Shown here one piece after another: positions 31,965 to 43,487 of a stretch of 64,000 bases of DNA; position 1 is the stretch's first letter; every line of letters begins with the position of its first letter. Below the pieces are notes generated by a model. The model searched no databases. It was not told the DNA's origin and worked only from the letters and a program-made list of their open reading frames with translations. The translations under genes were made by a program, and so were the position numbers. Source of the DNA: Caulochytrium protostelioides (taxonomy: Eukaryota > Chytridiomycota > Caulochytriomycetes > Caulochytriales > Caulochytriaceae); the NCBI GenBank assembly GCA_003615045.1, contig ML014121.1, forward strand, positions 124,001 through 188,000, written 5' to 3'.

Positions 31965-33314
31965 ATGGCGAAGCCGACGCGGTCCGCCTCACCCGGCGCG
32001 GACTCGGTCTCGGGTCTGCGGCAGCGATCGCGCAAGGCGCTGGAGGATTTCCGCCAGCAGCGGCTCAAGGCGTGGCAGCCGGTGCTGACGCCAAAGACCG
32101 TGCTGCCGACCTTCTTTGTCATTGGCACGATTTTCCTGCCGATTGGCATCGGGCTCTTTGTCACGTCGGCTGGGGTCCGCGAAGTCACCGTCGACTACAC
32201 GCGGTGCAACGAGGCCGCGTCCGCGTTCGCGCCGCCCCCGAGCGACGTCGTGAAAGAAAATCCGCATATCAAGGAGTGGCGCTACTCGACCCAGACGCGG
32301 ACCTGTGATCTCCGTGTCGAGCTCCCCGAAGACCTCAAGCCGCCTGTCTTTTTGTACTACCGTCTGACCAACTTCTACCAGAATCACCGCCGCTATGTGA
32401 AGAGTCTAGATGCCGATCAGCTGCACGGAGAGGCCAAGTCGAACCTCGACTCGCACTGCAAGCCGCTGCTGACGCCGGACCCGGCGAACTCGCCGAACCT
32501 GACCTTCGCGCCCGGTGCCCAGTACTACCCGTGCGGCCTGATTGCTAACTCGCTCTTCTCCGATGAGATCGGCAACCTGCGCTGCGTCAGCGTCGCGGAC
32601 AGCAGCCGCATCCCTGCGGGCCAGCAGTGCGATCCGGCATCGTCCAGCGCGTGGCGCTACGATTTCTCGACGTCCGGCATCGCGTGGCCCTCGGATGCTG
32701 ACCGCTTTCAGCGGACGGCGTGGCTCGATGACCCGTCGATCAACATCACCGAGTTTCTGATCCCGCCCCCGTACTGGCAGGCGGCGTTCCCGCAGTTCGC
32801 GAACGGCTACACGCGGGACAACTTGCCCGACTTGCATACGTGGGAGCGCTTCCAGGTATGGATGCGGATCGCTGGACTTCCCAATTTCCGCAAGCTGTGG
32901 GGCCGCAACGCCGAATCTGCCCTGCCGAAAGGCGTGTGGGAGCTCTCGATTATCGACAACTACGACGTCTCCCGGTTCCTAGGCACCAAGTCGATTGTGC
33001 TGTCCACGGTCTCGGCGCTCGGCGGCAAGAACCCCTTCCTCGGCCTCGCGTATATCATCGTCGGTGCCTTCTGTTGGCTGCTCGGCATCATCCTGTTGGC
33101 GCGCCACTGCCTCAAGCCGCGCAAGGTCGGCGACTACCGTCTTCTCAGTTGGAATCGGGAGAAGCCGGCCGCCGAGACGTCACGGGACGAGGATGCGGAC
33201 GAGGATGCGGACGAGGACGAGGGCGACGAAGGCGACGAGGGTGCACCCAATGACCCCTCTCAAAACAACATTCAACCAGCATCGACTGCACCTGCTAGCG
33301 TGCCACGCTCGTAG
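31965..33314 (+). CDS. CDC50: CDC50/LEM3-family P4-ATPase (lipid flippase) subunit
   Basis: 449 residues. CDC50 proteins partner with P4-ATPases to flip phospholipids and support their ER exit. The N-terminus has FRQQRLKAWQPVLTPKTVLP, then membrane helix 1 (TFFVIGTIFLPIGIGLFVTS). The ectodomain carries the family motifs VFLYYRLTNFYQNHRRYVKS, YYPCGLIANSLFSDE, IAWPSDADRF, WMRIAGLPNFRKLWG and NYDVSRFLGTKSIVLS, with paired Cys. Membrane helix 2 (LAYIIVGAFCWLLGIILLAR) follows. The cytoplasmic tail has a DE-rich run (residues about 405-425). It converges on the RGS-oxidoreductase gene with 219 bases between stops. Confidence 0.97.
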   Translation: MAKPTRSASPGADSVSGLRQRSRKALEDFRQQRLKAWQPVLTPKTVLPTFFVIGTIFLPIGIGLFVTSAGVREVTVDYTRCNEAASAFAPPPSDVVKENPHIKEWRYSTQTRTCDLRVELPEDLKPPVFLYYRLTNFYQNHRRYVKSLDADQLHGEAKSNLDSHCKPLLTPDPANSPNLTFAPGAQYYPCGLIANSLFSDEIGNLRCVSVADSSRIPAGQQCDPASSSAWRYDFSTSGIAWPSDADRFQRTAWLDDPSINITEFLIPPPYWQAAFPQFANGYTRDNLPDLHTWERFQVWMRIAGLPNFRKLWGRNAESALPKGVWELSIIDNYDVSRFLGTKSIVLSTVSALGGKNPFLGLAYIIVGAFCWLLGIILLARHCLKPRKVGDYRLLSWNREKPAAETSRDEDADEDADEDEGDEGDEGAPNDPSQNNIQPASTAPASVPRS

Positions 33315-33533
33315 TCGTCCTGAATCCTTGCTTCTGATCGATGCACTTCATTCAATCGATTCACATCGATTCACCGATCGGAAATAAAAACGGGGGCGGA
33401 CATTGTATCATAAACATGTGACAAAAAATTAATTACGTTTTTCTCGCGCTCGCCGTACCGTCTAATACTTCGAAGTTTCTTGGAGTCTGTTGTTCGCGCT
33501 GTCCTTCGATTGGAAACCACGGGTATGGAGGCT

Positions 33534-36524
33534 TCAGTCCTGATCTTCGTTGCCGCGACGCACGGTAAAGCGTCCATACTGCATGGGAATGGGGCCGCGT
33601 GGGTCGCGGAACATGGAAAGCACATCGCACTCGAGTACCCACTTGAAGTGGAGATACTTGCGGCCTTCCTGAAGCCGGGCACTATTTTTGAACACGCCCG
33701 TGGCAATCTTTAGCGCGTTCGTGGGCCCCAGCGAGATCACCATATCCGACCGCGTGCCCAGGCGCGGAAACCCTTTGCTGCCGTGGACCACCACGCTGCG
33801 ACCCGACAGGGCGCGCAGCAAATTGCGGGCCACGCCAACGCCGTGGATGAGGGCCGTATGCACGCCCTTTTCCTCGTGCGGCAGCCCGGCGACGGCGGCC
33901 ACGTCGCCGCCGGCAAACAGCTGCGGGTGGCCCGGGACCTGCATCGCGGCGTCGACCACGATTTGGCCGCGGCCGTTGAGCGCGATCGGGCTGCCCGGCG
34001 GCACAAACGCCGTGTTTGGCGTCGGCGTCACGCACACGTAGTACTGCTCCACCACTGTGCTGAACCCTCCCGTTCCCCGGCAGCGGTAGTGGTCAACAAG
34101 CTGCGGCGACCGCGGTACGGACTCGCCCGCGGTCGCCGTGGTCGACAACGGCGCGGTTGACGGTGGCGCGGCTGATGGCAGCGTGGCGAGCAGCGGCGCG
34201 GGCGACGTACCCGCGGTCATCTCATGGGCCTCCATGGATCCATGGACAGCCGCCGACATCGAGGCCTGAGAGACCTGCCCGTTATGGGAGCCCGTCCCCG
34301 ACCCGGAGCCCGATGTCGGGCTCACCGGGATGCTGGGAGCGGCGAGGCTGCAGCCGCTCTCATCCTGATGCGAGGGGGTGCCCGGCATCTGGAGGCTGTC
34401 CGGGAGCTGGCGCCCGTTGAAGCGGGTCACGATGCTGAGACCGCTCGAGCCGGCGGTTCCCGCTTCGCAGAGCTGTGCGACCGCGCGGTTGCGGCGGATC
34501 ACGCCGGCGCCCGACACATACGTGGCAGGAACGCTGTTGCCTGACGCTGTGCCAGGCGCGGCATGCGCCGTCGGACTGACCAGGCCGTTGCCCCACGCGC
34601 TCGACTCGGAGCCGGCCTTGGCGGAAGCGCTCGACTCACATCCGGTATGGGCGGACGCGCTCGTCGGCCAGTCGGCATCGCTCTCCACCCGGAAGCCGTC
34701 GGTGCGGTCACCCTCCCAGCTGCCCGCTGGAACACGCTCGACACTCGTGAGGCTGGTGTTGTAATGGATGTGGACGCCACGCTGTTTCAGAAAGGCCTCG
34801 GCGGCGGACGAGGCGCGCGGCGGCATGCGCGCCAGTAGCCGCGGCCCTCGCGTGATGAGAATCACGTGTTTGGCCGGGTAGGCGCAGACGAGCTCGGCGG
34901 CCGTTTCGACCGCCAGCAGGCCGCCGCCAATTACGAGCAAGCGCTCGCATGCCGGGAGCTGGATGGCGTGGCGGTCCGCGAGCATCGCGCTGGGCACCCA
35001 TCGGGTGGCGAGGCGGGCGCCGTCGGCGAGCTCGACACGTCGCTGGGCGCCCGTCATGATCGCGGCGAACGCGAACGGGATGGCATGGTCATCGACCGTC
35101 ACCGTATTCGGGGTCATGGACGTGATGGTGCCGACAATCACGTTGCAGCGCTGGAGAATATCACCGTAGAAGATGCGTGCGCCGGCGGTGAGGTCCGCGA
35201 CCTGCTGGCAGGTCCCGCCATCCGCCGTGGACATCCCACACTCGGCAGGCAAATGGTTCGACGCCGGCGAGGTCGCAGACGGCGTCTCTTCAATCAGCAA
35301 CGAGGCCACTTCGAGCTTGCTTTGCGGATGGACTCCAAGCAGGGGAACCGAGGTCGGCGTGTACTCAAAATAGGCCGAACTAGTGATCAGCGTCACGTCG
35401 AGTTGCTCACAGCGGTCCAGCAGGCTGGCCGCCATCAGGCCGGCCATGCCGCCGCCCATAATCACGATATGCTTGATGGGCTGCACGGTGGCTGGAATCG
35501 CCATCTTGGCGCTGGCAGCTTGCATCCCGGAAATTAAAGATCGCACCAGCGGCTGCATCAACACCGATATCTCATTGACGGCATCGACCAGACATGCAAT
35601 GTAAACTTCAGCACCTGGAACGAGGTCTTCAGGCATGCTGAGCAACGCCTTGATCGTAGCTGCGGCTTTCAACTTCGCCGCCTGCGTCAGATTCAACTCC
35701 CACTGGGCCGAGTCGTCAAAAAACTTTTCATTGATCTTCGTCAGCAGCTTGCGACAGATCTCGCGCTGGCGGCGCGGCCGGCCGCCGTAAAGCCGATGGT
35801 AGCGGCACAGCTGCAAGTACGAGCTGAAGAACTCATAGTTCTCTTCCGCATATGAAAATTGGGCCAAGCAGCGCAGAGCTTTGCGCAGATCCGGCTCAAT
35901 GTAAATTGTTTCGATCTCGGGGATAGAGAGCGGGTGGCGCAGCATCAAGCTCATCAGCCGCTCCGGCACCAGTGCATCCAGGGCCGTCATGAACCGTGTA
36001 TCCCGGATCGGCGCTGGCTTCAAGTGCGCTGAAACCGCGGTCGTCGCTGTTGCTGTCACTGCCGCTGCTGCTGCGGCGGCGGCATCGGGCGCTGTGGTCG
36101 CCGCGGGATGGTCGGGGCCCTCCATCGTGGACGAGCGGCGACGCGCACTGAGCGCGACATCGCGGGGGTTCTGCGCCGCGTCGGCCCCGCCGCCCATGCT
36201 CTCCTGGACGCTTCCTTCAGCCGAGGCGCCCGCGCTGGCATGCGCACTTGCACCGGCATGGGTCGCCGCATCGGTCCACGCAGGCCGGGGTTCCTGGCCG
36301 AGCAGGGCTTGGATGTGGGCACGAGCCTGAGCCGCTTCGAGCAGACGGGTCTGGCGGAGATCGGGCCGCGCTGACGGCGTTGGAGGCCGGACATTGGATG
36401 CCGACTGCGGGACCGGTGGCCGGTCGGCGGCGCGCGCGCCAGCAACAGCAGTGCCCTTCACGCCCGGACCGGCGAGGTTGTCGGTTGACTTTTGGGCGAG
36501 GAACGGCGAGGTCGCGTGCGACAT
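33534..36524 (-). CDS. RGS domain fused to an AIFM2/FSP1-like FAD-NAD(P)H oxidoreductase
   Basis: 996 residues in one uninterrupted frame. Residues 1-170 are disordered. Residues about 200-325 read as an RGS domain: IEPDLRKALRCLAQFSYAEE, NYEFFSSYLQLC, a basic loop, ICRKLLTKINEKFF, the WELNLT motif and a helical end. The FAD dinucleotide motif IVIMGGGMAG is at about 353-362. EYTPTSVPLL and the IMTGAQRR region follow. A second, NAD(P)H-binding motif, LLVIGGGLLAVETAAEL, is at about 529-545. A disordered Ser/Gly insert spans about 620-790. The closing FAD motif is LFAGGDVAAVAGLPHEEKG, followed by the C-terminal domain. Order and motifs match class II NADH oxidoreductases of the AIFM2/FSP1 type. 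The RGS domain suggests a heterotrimeric G-protein link. I know of no named protein with this architecture. Confidence 0.83.
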   Translation of the reverse strand: MSHATSPFLAQKSTDNLAGPGVKGTAVAGARAADRPPVPQSASNVRPPTPSARPDLRQTRLLEAAQARAHIQALLGQEPRPAWTDAATHAGASAHASAGASAEGSVQESMGGGADAAQNPRDVALSARRRSSTMEGPDHPAATTAPDAAAAAAAAVTATATTAVSAHLKPAPIRDTRFMTALDALVPERLMSLMLRHPLSIPEIETIYIEPDLRKALRCLAQFSYAEENYEFFSSYLQLCRYHRLYGGRPRRQREICRKLLTKINEKFFDDSAQWELNLTQAAKLKAAATIKALLSMPEDLVPGAEVYIACLVDAVNEISVLMQPLVRSLISGMQAASAKMAIPATVQPIKHIVIMGGGMAGLMAASLLDRCEQLDVTLITSSAYFEYTPTSVPLLGVHPQSKLEVASLLIEETPSATSPASNHLPAECGMSTADGGTCQQVADLTAGARIFYGDILQRCNVIVGTITSMTPNTVTVDDHAIPFAFAAIMTGAQRRVELADGARLATRWVPSAMLADRHAIQLPACERLLVIGGGLLAVETAAELVCAYPAKHVILITRGPRLLARMPPRASSAAEAFLKQRGVHIHYNTSLTSVERVPAGSWEGDRTDGFRVESDADWPTSASAHTGCESSASAKAGSESSAWGNGLVSPTAHAAPGTASGNSVPATYVSGAGVIRRNRAVAQLCEAGTAGSSGLSIVTRFNGRQLPDSLQMPGTPSHQDESGCSLAAPSIPVSPTSGSGSGTGSHNGQVSQASMSAAVHGSMEAHEMTAGTSPAPLLATLPSAAPPSTAPLSTTATAGESVPRSPQLVDHYRCRGTGGFSTVVEQYYVCVTPTPNTAFVPPGSPIALNGRGQIVVDAAMQVPGHPQLFAGGDVAAVAGLPHEEKGVHTALIHGVGVARNLLRALSGRSVVVHGSKGFPRLGTRSDMVISLGPTNALKIATGVFKNSARLQEGRKYLHFKWVLECDVLSMFRDPRGPIPMQYGRFTVRRGNEDQD

Positions 36525-37948
36525 GGCGGTCGCCGGTGATGGGCTGAATGCGGGCCGAGATCGCTGATACGTTGCACGGGGACGCAGTCACTCGCCTCGC
36601 CGCCGTATCACGGGAGGAGCACAGCGGGGCGAGGACCAGGAGGGATGCTGCCAAGCGAAAGGCTACCGACGAGGAATGGGGTGGCAACGCGCGCGGGCAA
36701 GATGCCGGATCAGCTGACGCATGCGAGAGACGAATCAATTAAGAACAGTCTAAAGCGAACGTGAACGGGTGTGCAGGTATCTGTTGAGAATGACGGATCA
36801 CGAGTCGCCCCCAGCAGATGGCGTGCCGACACCGTCGGCCGTTGATCGCGCCGTTGATCTCCAACTTGTGCCCTGGGTGACACCGACCCGTGCTCCCTTT
36901 GGCTGAGACGCACTCCGCGCATCCATGGGAAAATGGCATATATATGTCTTCGACTATTCGACTATATCTCATCTCATCTAAGCTCACCATCCTTCGGCGA
37001 TACGACGTTTCAGCTCACGGGGTTCTCCCGGCGGCGTGATGCAAGGCTCCCTGCTGGAGGACTTAGAATGCTTGACCCCGTAGGTGATGTAGGAATGGCG
37101 GCGTGTTGACCATCGGTGCAAATCGCTCACGTTTCTGCTTCTGCTTCCCCCCATCGCGAGCTCTCGCACTGTGGCTTTAAAAACAGCGCACGCATCTGCG
37201 TCGTGCGACAGAAGATCTCCCGATTACAACCCGCGTGGGACTTCGGCGGTGCGCGGGCTCTACAGAACCCCCTCAAGGCGTCACGACATGCGGTCGTGGC
37301 ACCTCGCAGGTTCCGCAAGTCCCTTTGATCCCGACACGCCGTGGATCGTGGCGAGAGCGAGCCTTCCGAGCGGCGATGTGGCCGATCCGCCCCGCCCCAT
37401 CATTGCACGTTTCAAGCCATTGTCCCTAGCTCGAGGTGGTCCATGTGTGCCTTTTAGCCGCGTTTGTGGGGTTTGACGATGTTTGGTCTCCGCCCCTCGG
37501 CCCCTGCCAGTTTCAGATCTCTGGCCTTGCGCCCAAGGCGCCTTCCAGCCCTCGTGGTCGTCGTATGCTCACCGACAGAATCCCACCACATCCATCAGAG
37601 CCCGATCAGCAAGGGGTGTCAGGTTGATCGACAATGTCCTGAAAGCAGTGACAGCGGAGTTGCGAACCATGGAGCACCCATCAACGTTGGAGCTGAAGCG
37701 GAGTTGGAAGGCCACGCGATGGGCTCTACATGCCGCTCGGAAAAACTGCCAGGATATACACAAGACGCACCGGTGGCGAAGACCGTCCGCTGCACTCATC
37801 GTTGATTGACTTGTGAGATTGATGAAAGCAGGTTGATCGCCCGCTGCGTAGTCATGCGATGCTAGGCGGCCGACGCCGGTCGATCAAGGGGCCGCACCGA
37901 CCATGGGGTGATCAGCAAAGGCCATCATATCCGTTGGATCATTCGATG

Positions 37949-38170
37949 TTTTTTAAGAACATACAGGCTCTCCCTTGCTCTCCCTTGAGACGACCAAACA
38001 CGAACACGATGCCCTCCTTGCCAGGCCAGGCCAGGCCAGGCAGCGTCGGATGTTCGACGCGGCATTGAGATCGCGGTTCACGAATGTGACGTTGGCGGAA
38101 TCACACCACCACAAACCCCCTGACGATGGTCCCCTTGCGCCGGCTTTACCCTTGTTTCAGGACCACACCA
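37949..38170 (-). pseudogene. Fanzor remnant, copy 2, with right end
   Basis: Read on the minus strand from about 38170: VVLKQG, a TAA stop, SRRKGTIVRG, then after a one-base shift LWWCDSANVTFVNRDLNAAS and NIRRCLAW. The sequence then jumps, past a run of GGCCT, directly to GAGGGCATCGTGTTCG and GGTCGTCTCAAGGGA, and ends at TGTTCTTAAAAAA (37949-37961). Compared with copy 1, the interval containing the coding tail and hairpin is deleted, but the outer right end is kept. It is strongly 5'-truncated and inactive. Confidence 0.75.
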
Positions 38171-41010
38171 AGAGAGTAGAGAGAAGGCTGACACACAAGG
38201 CTAAGGAGCTCGCCTCTCGCGAGCATGCAAGCGTTAGCATGCAAGCTCCAATCGTACTCGAGGCCGAGATCTACTCATGAAGGAGATTGGGATCTCGTCC
38301 TGGTATTTATACTTGAACTGGTTGGGCGAGATTGCCCCGTGTGCTTCAGACGGGCTTTAAATGAGGTGGACTTCGGCGGTGGTTACTGCGCTCTTCACCG
38401 GTCCTCCGGCGACAAGGTGACTGAGCCGGCCATCAGGTCGTGCGCTCGTTTCGCGCTTCACGTTGGCCACGCATTCCGGCCCGGCTCGTCGAGTTCATGA
38501 CAACGATCAAAGAATAACATGCGCGACAACATGCACCGAGGCTGCGTAAGCGGACCGCCTACATGATGCGATGAGGCATGCGCCATCACTATCGCGACAT
38601 GTGACTTAAGGTGGGGAGGTCCCCCATTCGGAAGCGCTTCCTCGTCTTCTCGATCCAGCGAATTGTCCTCGTACAGGTGTGAGCCATGCGGTTTTGGTGG
38701 GTTGAAGAAATGTCATTTACTGGAAGTTGGCTTCGAATCGGGTTTTCACGACGAAACGGAGGCTTGCCGATGGCATAGCGTCGCGGCAGGCGTAGCATAC
38801 ACGACCAGGATGAGACCGCCTACGACGGGCAACGCGCTCCTTCCATGTTCTCTGCGGGTGCGCCATCGAACGTCGTGGAATGGGCGGTCAAGCGTCATCC
38901 AACGATGGAGCGATGGATTGACGACGTGATGGACCGGGGCGCGGTCCGTGGTGCCGAACAGATCGGATCCGGGTGGCCGACAAGAGGGCCCTCTCCGTTT
39001 CGCCTGGCAAACCCAAGCCGAAGACGAAGACGGCGAATTTTCAAAACGAGTCCTGACCAGTCGGACACGCATCGCGGACCCAAGTCAATGATCGTCGCTT
39101 CGTTGGGAAGCACGGGCGCGCCACAGACAGAGCGGGGCGCGAGACCACTCTGCCGCAAAACGACACATCGCACCGGCTAGGCGCTGGTCGATGGCAACGC
39201 CATCAGGACTAGCGGAACGGCGTCGATCCAAACCATCGATCGAACCTCGCCGAGCGTGGTGGTGGCGCGACGTCAGCACGACCTGACGCACCGGCTCCGG
39301 CCGAAGGCGATCGCTGTGGGCGGCGCTGGCCTGACCATCTCTTGATCATGGCCGCCGCCTGGCTTGGCTCGGATCCACACCCCTCCATCCAGTCGCGCGC
39401 GCGCCGCCGCCGCCGCCGCCGAAAGGGGTTTGTCATGGCTGGACTCCCCGCGAGCGGGGTTCCGACCGCGTCTCCGTCTTGAACGGGGGTCGAATCACTG
39501 AGCGGTCGAGACGGTGCATCGGTGACCAACCCTCCCGCGTGTCACACCTGTCTCGCTCGCACTCGACCCGAGGCAATGCCTGCCAGGATGCGCTTGCAAC
39601 CATTTTTTTAAGTTTCGTTCGTATGCGCACACCTGGTTGCAGCCCTTGTTTTTTCTTTTCTTTTTTTCTTATCGACCAGGATGGCAGACCGTCTCTGTAG
39701 TTTCGCTCGGGGGGTCACGAGCAAAAGGAAAACTCGCACCAAGGCGTTTATGTCAACAATTAGGGCCGAGAGGCTGGTCTGTCAATGGAGCGGAGGTTCG
39801 TCATCTCGGTACGTCGGGCACAATTTCCCTGCGATTCGGGGCCGATGTCGCGTCGCCGGCGTCGATGGGTGCATGAGGCCACAAACAACACGGCGTTAAT
39901 GGCGACGCTTGCGTTAGCGTTAGTGTCGGCGCTAGCTTCAGCCCCTTGCGCCGTTACCCGAATGCGAAGGCGGCATGGCCTGCACGCTAGAATTGATGCG
40001 GCTCCGGCCGGCGTGCCTGAGCGTCTGCGGCGTCTCACCGCACCGCATCATCGACGTCATCTTGAATGACCGAATCGCAATTCCGACGGGATGAGCGATT
40101 TGTGATGCAGCTTGCCATATGCCGGACATCCGCGAGTACCTTTTACTTCCCCATTTCCCCCCCGTTGTTCCCTTGGCCGCGCCGTAGGGGGCGCCGCGAG
40201 CCCGCCTGCGCACCGGCCCCATCTATTCCATGGCATCGTCCTCCAAGACGCCGGGGGCGCTTTCGCGTTGACGGCGGTGACCGATTTGGTTCCCGCAGAA
40301 AACAACCAGTCTGCGTCTGTCTCGCTCGTGTCGGTACGTTTTCATGTCTCGCGTCGTCGGTGCCAGAAGTCAGCCAAAGCCAGCCAAAGCCAGCTCGAAG
40401 CCAGCCGACTCGAGCTAGGGATTTGGGTGGAGACTCCTGGCGTCGAAATTCAACGACTCTTCCGCGCTTCCCCGCATCGTCTAGCATGGACAGGCTTTTG
40501 TTACAGGTTTCTCATGAAAAAATGAGCCAGAGAAGCGGATGGAGGCAAGGCGAGTGTATCCTATGAGAGCGTGCGTGGGCGCCGAGGATCGCATGACACG
40601 AGCGGCACGTCGCGATGCCGCAAGAAGGCCCGTACAGGCTTGTTGCCGTTAATCACTCAAACGATGATGCTCGTTGTATGTTGCAGTTGGCATTGCATCC
40701 CGTCCCACTTATGAGCAGCCTTCTATGGCTTGACCATACTTCGATGAAAAGAAACAAAGTGATCCAGTGGCCCCCTCGTGGCAGTGGCAGGCGCGTTGAA
40801 GCCGCAAGCGACACTGGGCTCGCCCCGTCGCCTGGCCTTTTTGTCGTTCGGCGACCCTTCGTTTAACAGGCGCCACGGGGCCGCGAGAGATGGTGAACCG
40901 CCTTCACCGCGCAGACAAAACGAATGCGATGACATTCCCTGCTGCTCCCCATGGGGCGCTGGTGCCCTGCGATCGTTACCGTTGCGTCCGGCCGGCAACC
41001 GGCCCTTTTT

Positions 41011-41033
41011 CTCTCTCTCTCTCTCTCTCTCTC
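41011..41033. repeat. (CT)n microsatellite
   Basis: About eleven CT units after a T-run. Confidence 0.95.
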
Positions 41034-43487
41034 ATTTTCGAGATTCATATGCGCTCTTCTGCGGCCTCCCTTGTCGTCGGCCTAAAAATGGGGAAGGTCC
41101 GAGGGCCGCGCCGATGCCAGTACGACCTGCGCGTTTGGGTGCTGAGACGCGCGCACTGCCCCGGGAGCATCGAGCCTGTGCGAAGGAGGCGGGATGATGC
41201 GCCGCCACGCTTCTGCGCATCGTCATCGATGCGCGCCTTAAGAGTGGGGGCGACAATTCACCCTTGCAAAAAAAAAACATCTGCTAAACGTCTTGATCCC
41301 TGCCAGGCTGCCAGTGATGGCTCGTCAGCGGGAACTGTACACCGTCTGGCTAGCCCGGTCTCGTCGCGACAGGATACGATAAGTCACGATGCAGCCGGAC
41401 GCTGTGTCGCGGCGCCTGAGAAGCGATCGACAGAGATCGGTCCAACGGAAACCCTAGCCCAGCCAAGCCAAGTGATCCATGGGGAAGGCTGGAGAGCTTC
41501 CTGGCTTGCACGGCCCCCTGTCCTATCCTGGAGTGGCCTGCGCCGCGCTGCTTCCGGGCCCCGCTGCCTACTCTTCCCACCGCTGGAGACGCGGTTGCAG
41601 CCCGCGGTGTACGACCTCCCCATGCCCGTCCTTCCCTGCGCAACGCCGGGGCGGCCGGAAGGGGCGCACATTGGGGTTCGTGGCCTCGCCGAGACCTCGG
41701 CAACGGCCTCCGTCACGGGTGCGTGGACCCGAGGTGCGCCGCATTGCCAAGCGAGCCCAGAGAGGGCATCATCGGCACCGCTTGCGGAGCATCGCCGGCA
41801 GCCTACGGCACGTCGTGCCGCGTTGCCAAGCGGTCGCGATGGGGCGCCACCAACACGCGCGAGACCACGGAAAGAGGAAAAGCCCAGGTCGGACCGCTTG
41901 AACGACCGCCGCCTTCGCGGGGCCCGCGCACCTCCTCCTTCGTCCCTTCGCCCTTCGCCCTCCGCCAGTCGCCCTTCGCCCTCGGCGCACACGCACCCCG
42001 CAACGCCCGCCGCCCGACCGCCATGGCCCACGGCTTGGAATCGTGCTGGCGTCGCGCCCGGACAACGAGAGCGTCGGCGTGGTGATGCCTGCGCGGCACA
42101 CGGCGCGGGACGGACGCGTCGCAGCGTCCGTCGCGGCACACGGCAGGATCCCGGAAACCCCAGGGTATGACCGCCCGCGTCTGTGCGGCGTTGGGTGGCC
42201 GGCGGAGGCCGCGCGTGTCGGTGCCTGTGCTCGTGTCCTCCCCCGTCCACAGCGCGTGTCCGTACCGCAGCGGCTGCGACGCGCGCGCGCGCGTGCCGAC
42301 CCAGGTGCCGGCCCAGGCACGCGCTCAGGATGCGCGGCGCTCATCGGGGGTCTCGTGAGGGGCTGCTATCGGCCCGCCGATAGCAGCGTTCCTCTGAGCG
42401 ATGACGACGGCGACGGCTAACGACGGCGACGACACGGACGCGCGTGAGTTCCAATTGACCCAACAATTCAAATGAAAAAAAAGGAAAAAAATGGGAAAAA
42501 TGTACGAAAAGGGATGGAGGGCGCCGCGGGGCCCGCGCGACGAAGGCCGCGGCGGCGATGGTCGACACATCGTCCGTGTCGACCTTTGTCCACAGCACCC
42601 GCGGGGCCGAAGGGGTGTGTTGACCATACGGCCCAGCGACGGGAACGAACGCCTGTTTCGCTTCCTAGCACGCTGCTCACGGACCTCGCACGGGTCCCGT
42701 GGGCTCCGGTGCCGTGGGGGTCACATCGGGCTGTCGGAAAGGGTCATCATGACGCGCAAAGCGCTCAGCGGAGGACGTCGGGATGCTCGGTCGGTTTGGA
42801 CACCACCTTTTTGTGGGGACACCTGTCGGTGCCGTACCGGACCGTGCCGAGGCGTGTTGGTGTGCGGTCGGGCCCCAGGGGGCGCCGTCGTGTTAGTGGT
42901 GGAGCAGCCGGCGCCGCTGAGCATGCCGATGCCAGTGCTGATGCTATTGCCGGCCGATGGATGCTGGGGGTGCTTTCCCGAATCGGCAGCGACGATGGGC
43001 CTGTGGCCGGCGAAGGATCGATCTCGGTCGCCCATGAGACATAAAAGCATTCACCCATGAAACGTTTCAGCCCGTCGCCATCGCGAGAGCCGGTCCCCAG
43101 GGATCGTCCGTTTTTCTCCTAGCAGGACGCCTTGGAGAGACCCCTGTTGTCCGTTGCAGATCCAGCTACATGACCGGCTTCCTGTCTCTCTGATGCATTA
43201 TCTTTCGTGCTCGCCGCTTTGATTCTCATCTCCAATATTCTTTGTGGGCGCGTCCGCATGGTTTCCGGTCATACCTCTTTTTTTTTTCACTCTTCTCGCC
43301 ATCGTATCCGAATCGCCTCGGGATCATCCGTTTTTTCTTTTTCTTTTTCTCCTCTGGTTGACGATCGCCCCTATCTTCTTTCCTGCGCCCCATCTCGGGC
43401 ATCAACATACGATTCGGGTTCGTTCTCCCGCACTGTCATCACATCGGGGTATAGCTGCGGGATCGGACTCTATTACCGGTTGCCACA

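Larger units (their letters stand above)
36525..43487. other. 7-kb gene-poor tract
   Basis: No gene recognised across nearly 7 kb, apart from Fanzor remnant 2 at 37949-38170 and a (CT)n array at 41011-41033. The first half (36.7-40 kb) is lower in GC with short frames only. From 41.2 to 42.4 kb, long overlapping open frames on both strands are Arg/Pro-rich and look compositional. Decayed genes or non-coding RNAs could be hidden here; I see no specific signal for them. Confidence 0.55.

Noticed and set aside
40890-42250. Overlapping 426-residue (+) and 288-residue (-) frames
   Set aside because: Both are Arg/Pro/Ala-rich, neither has a recognisable motif, and GC is extreme here.
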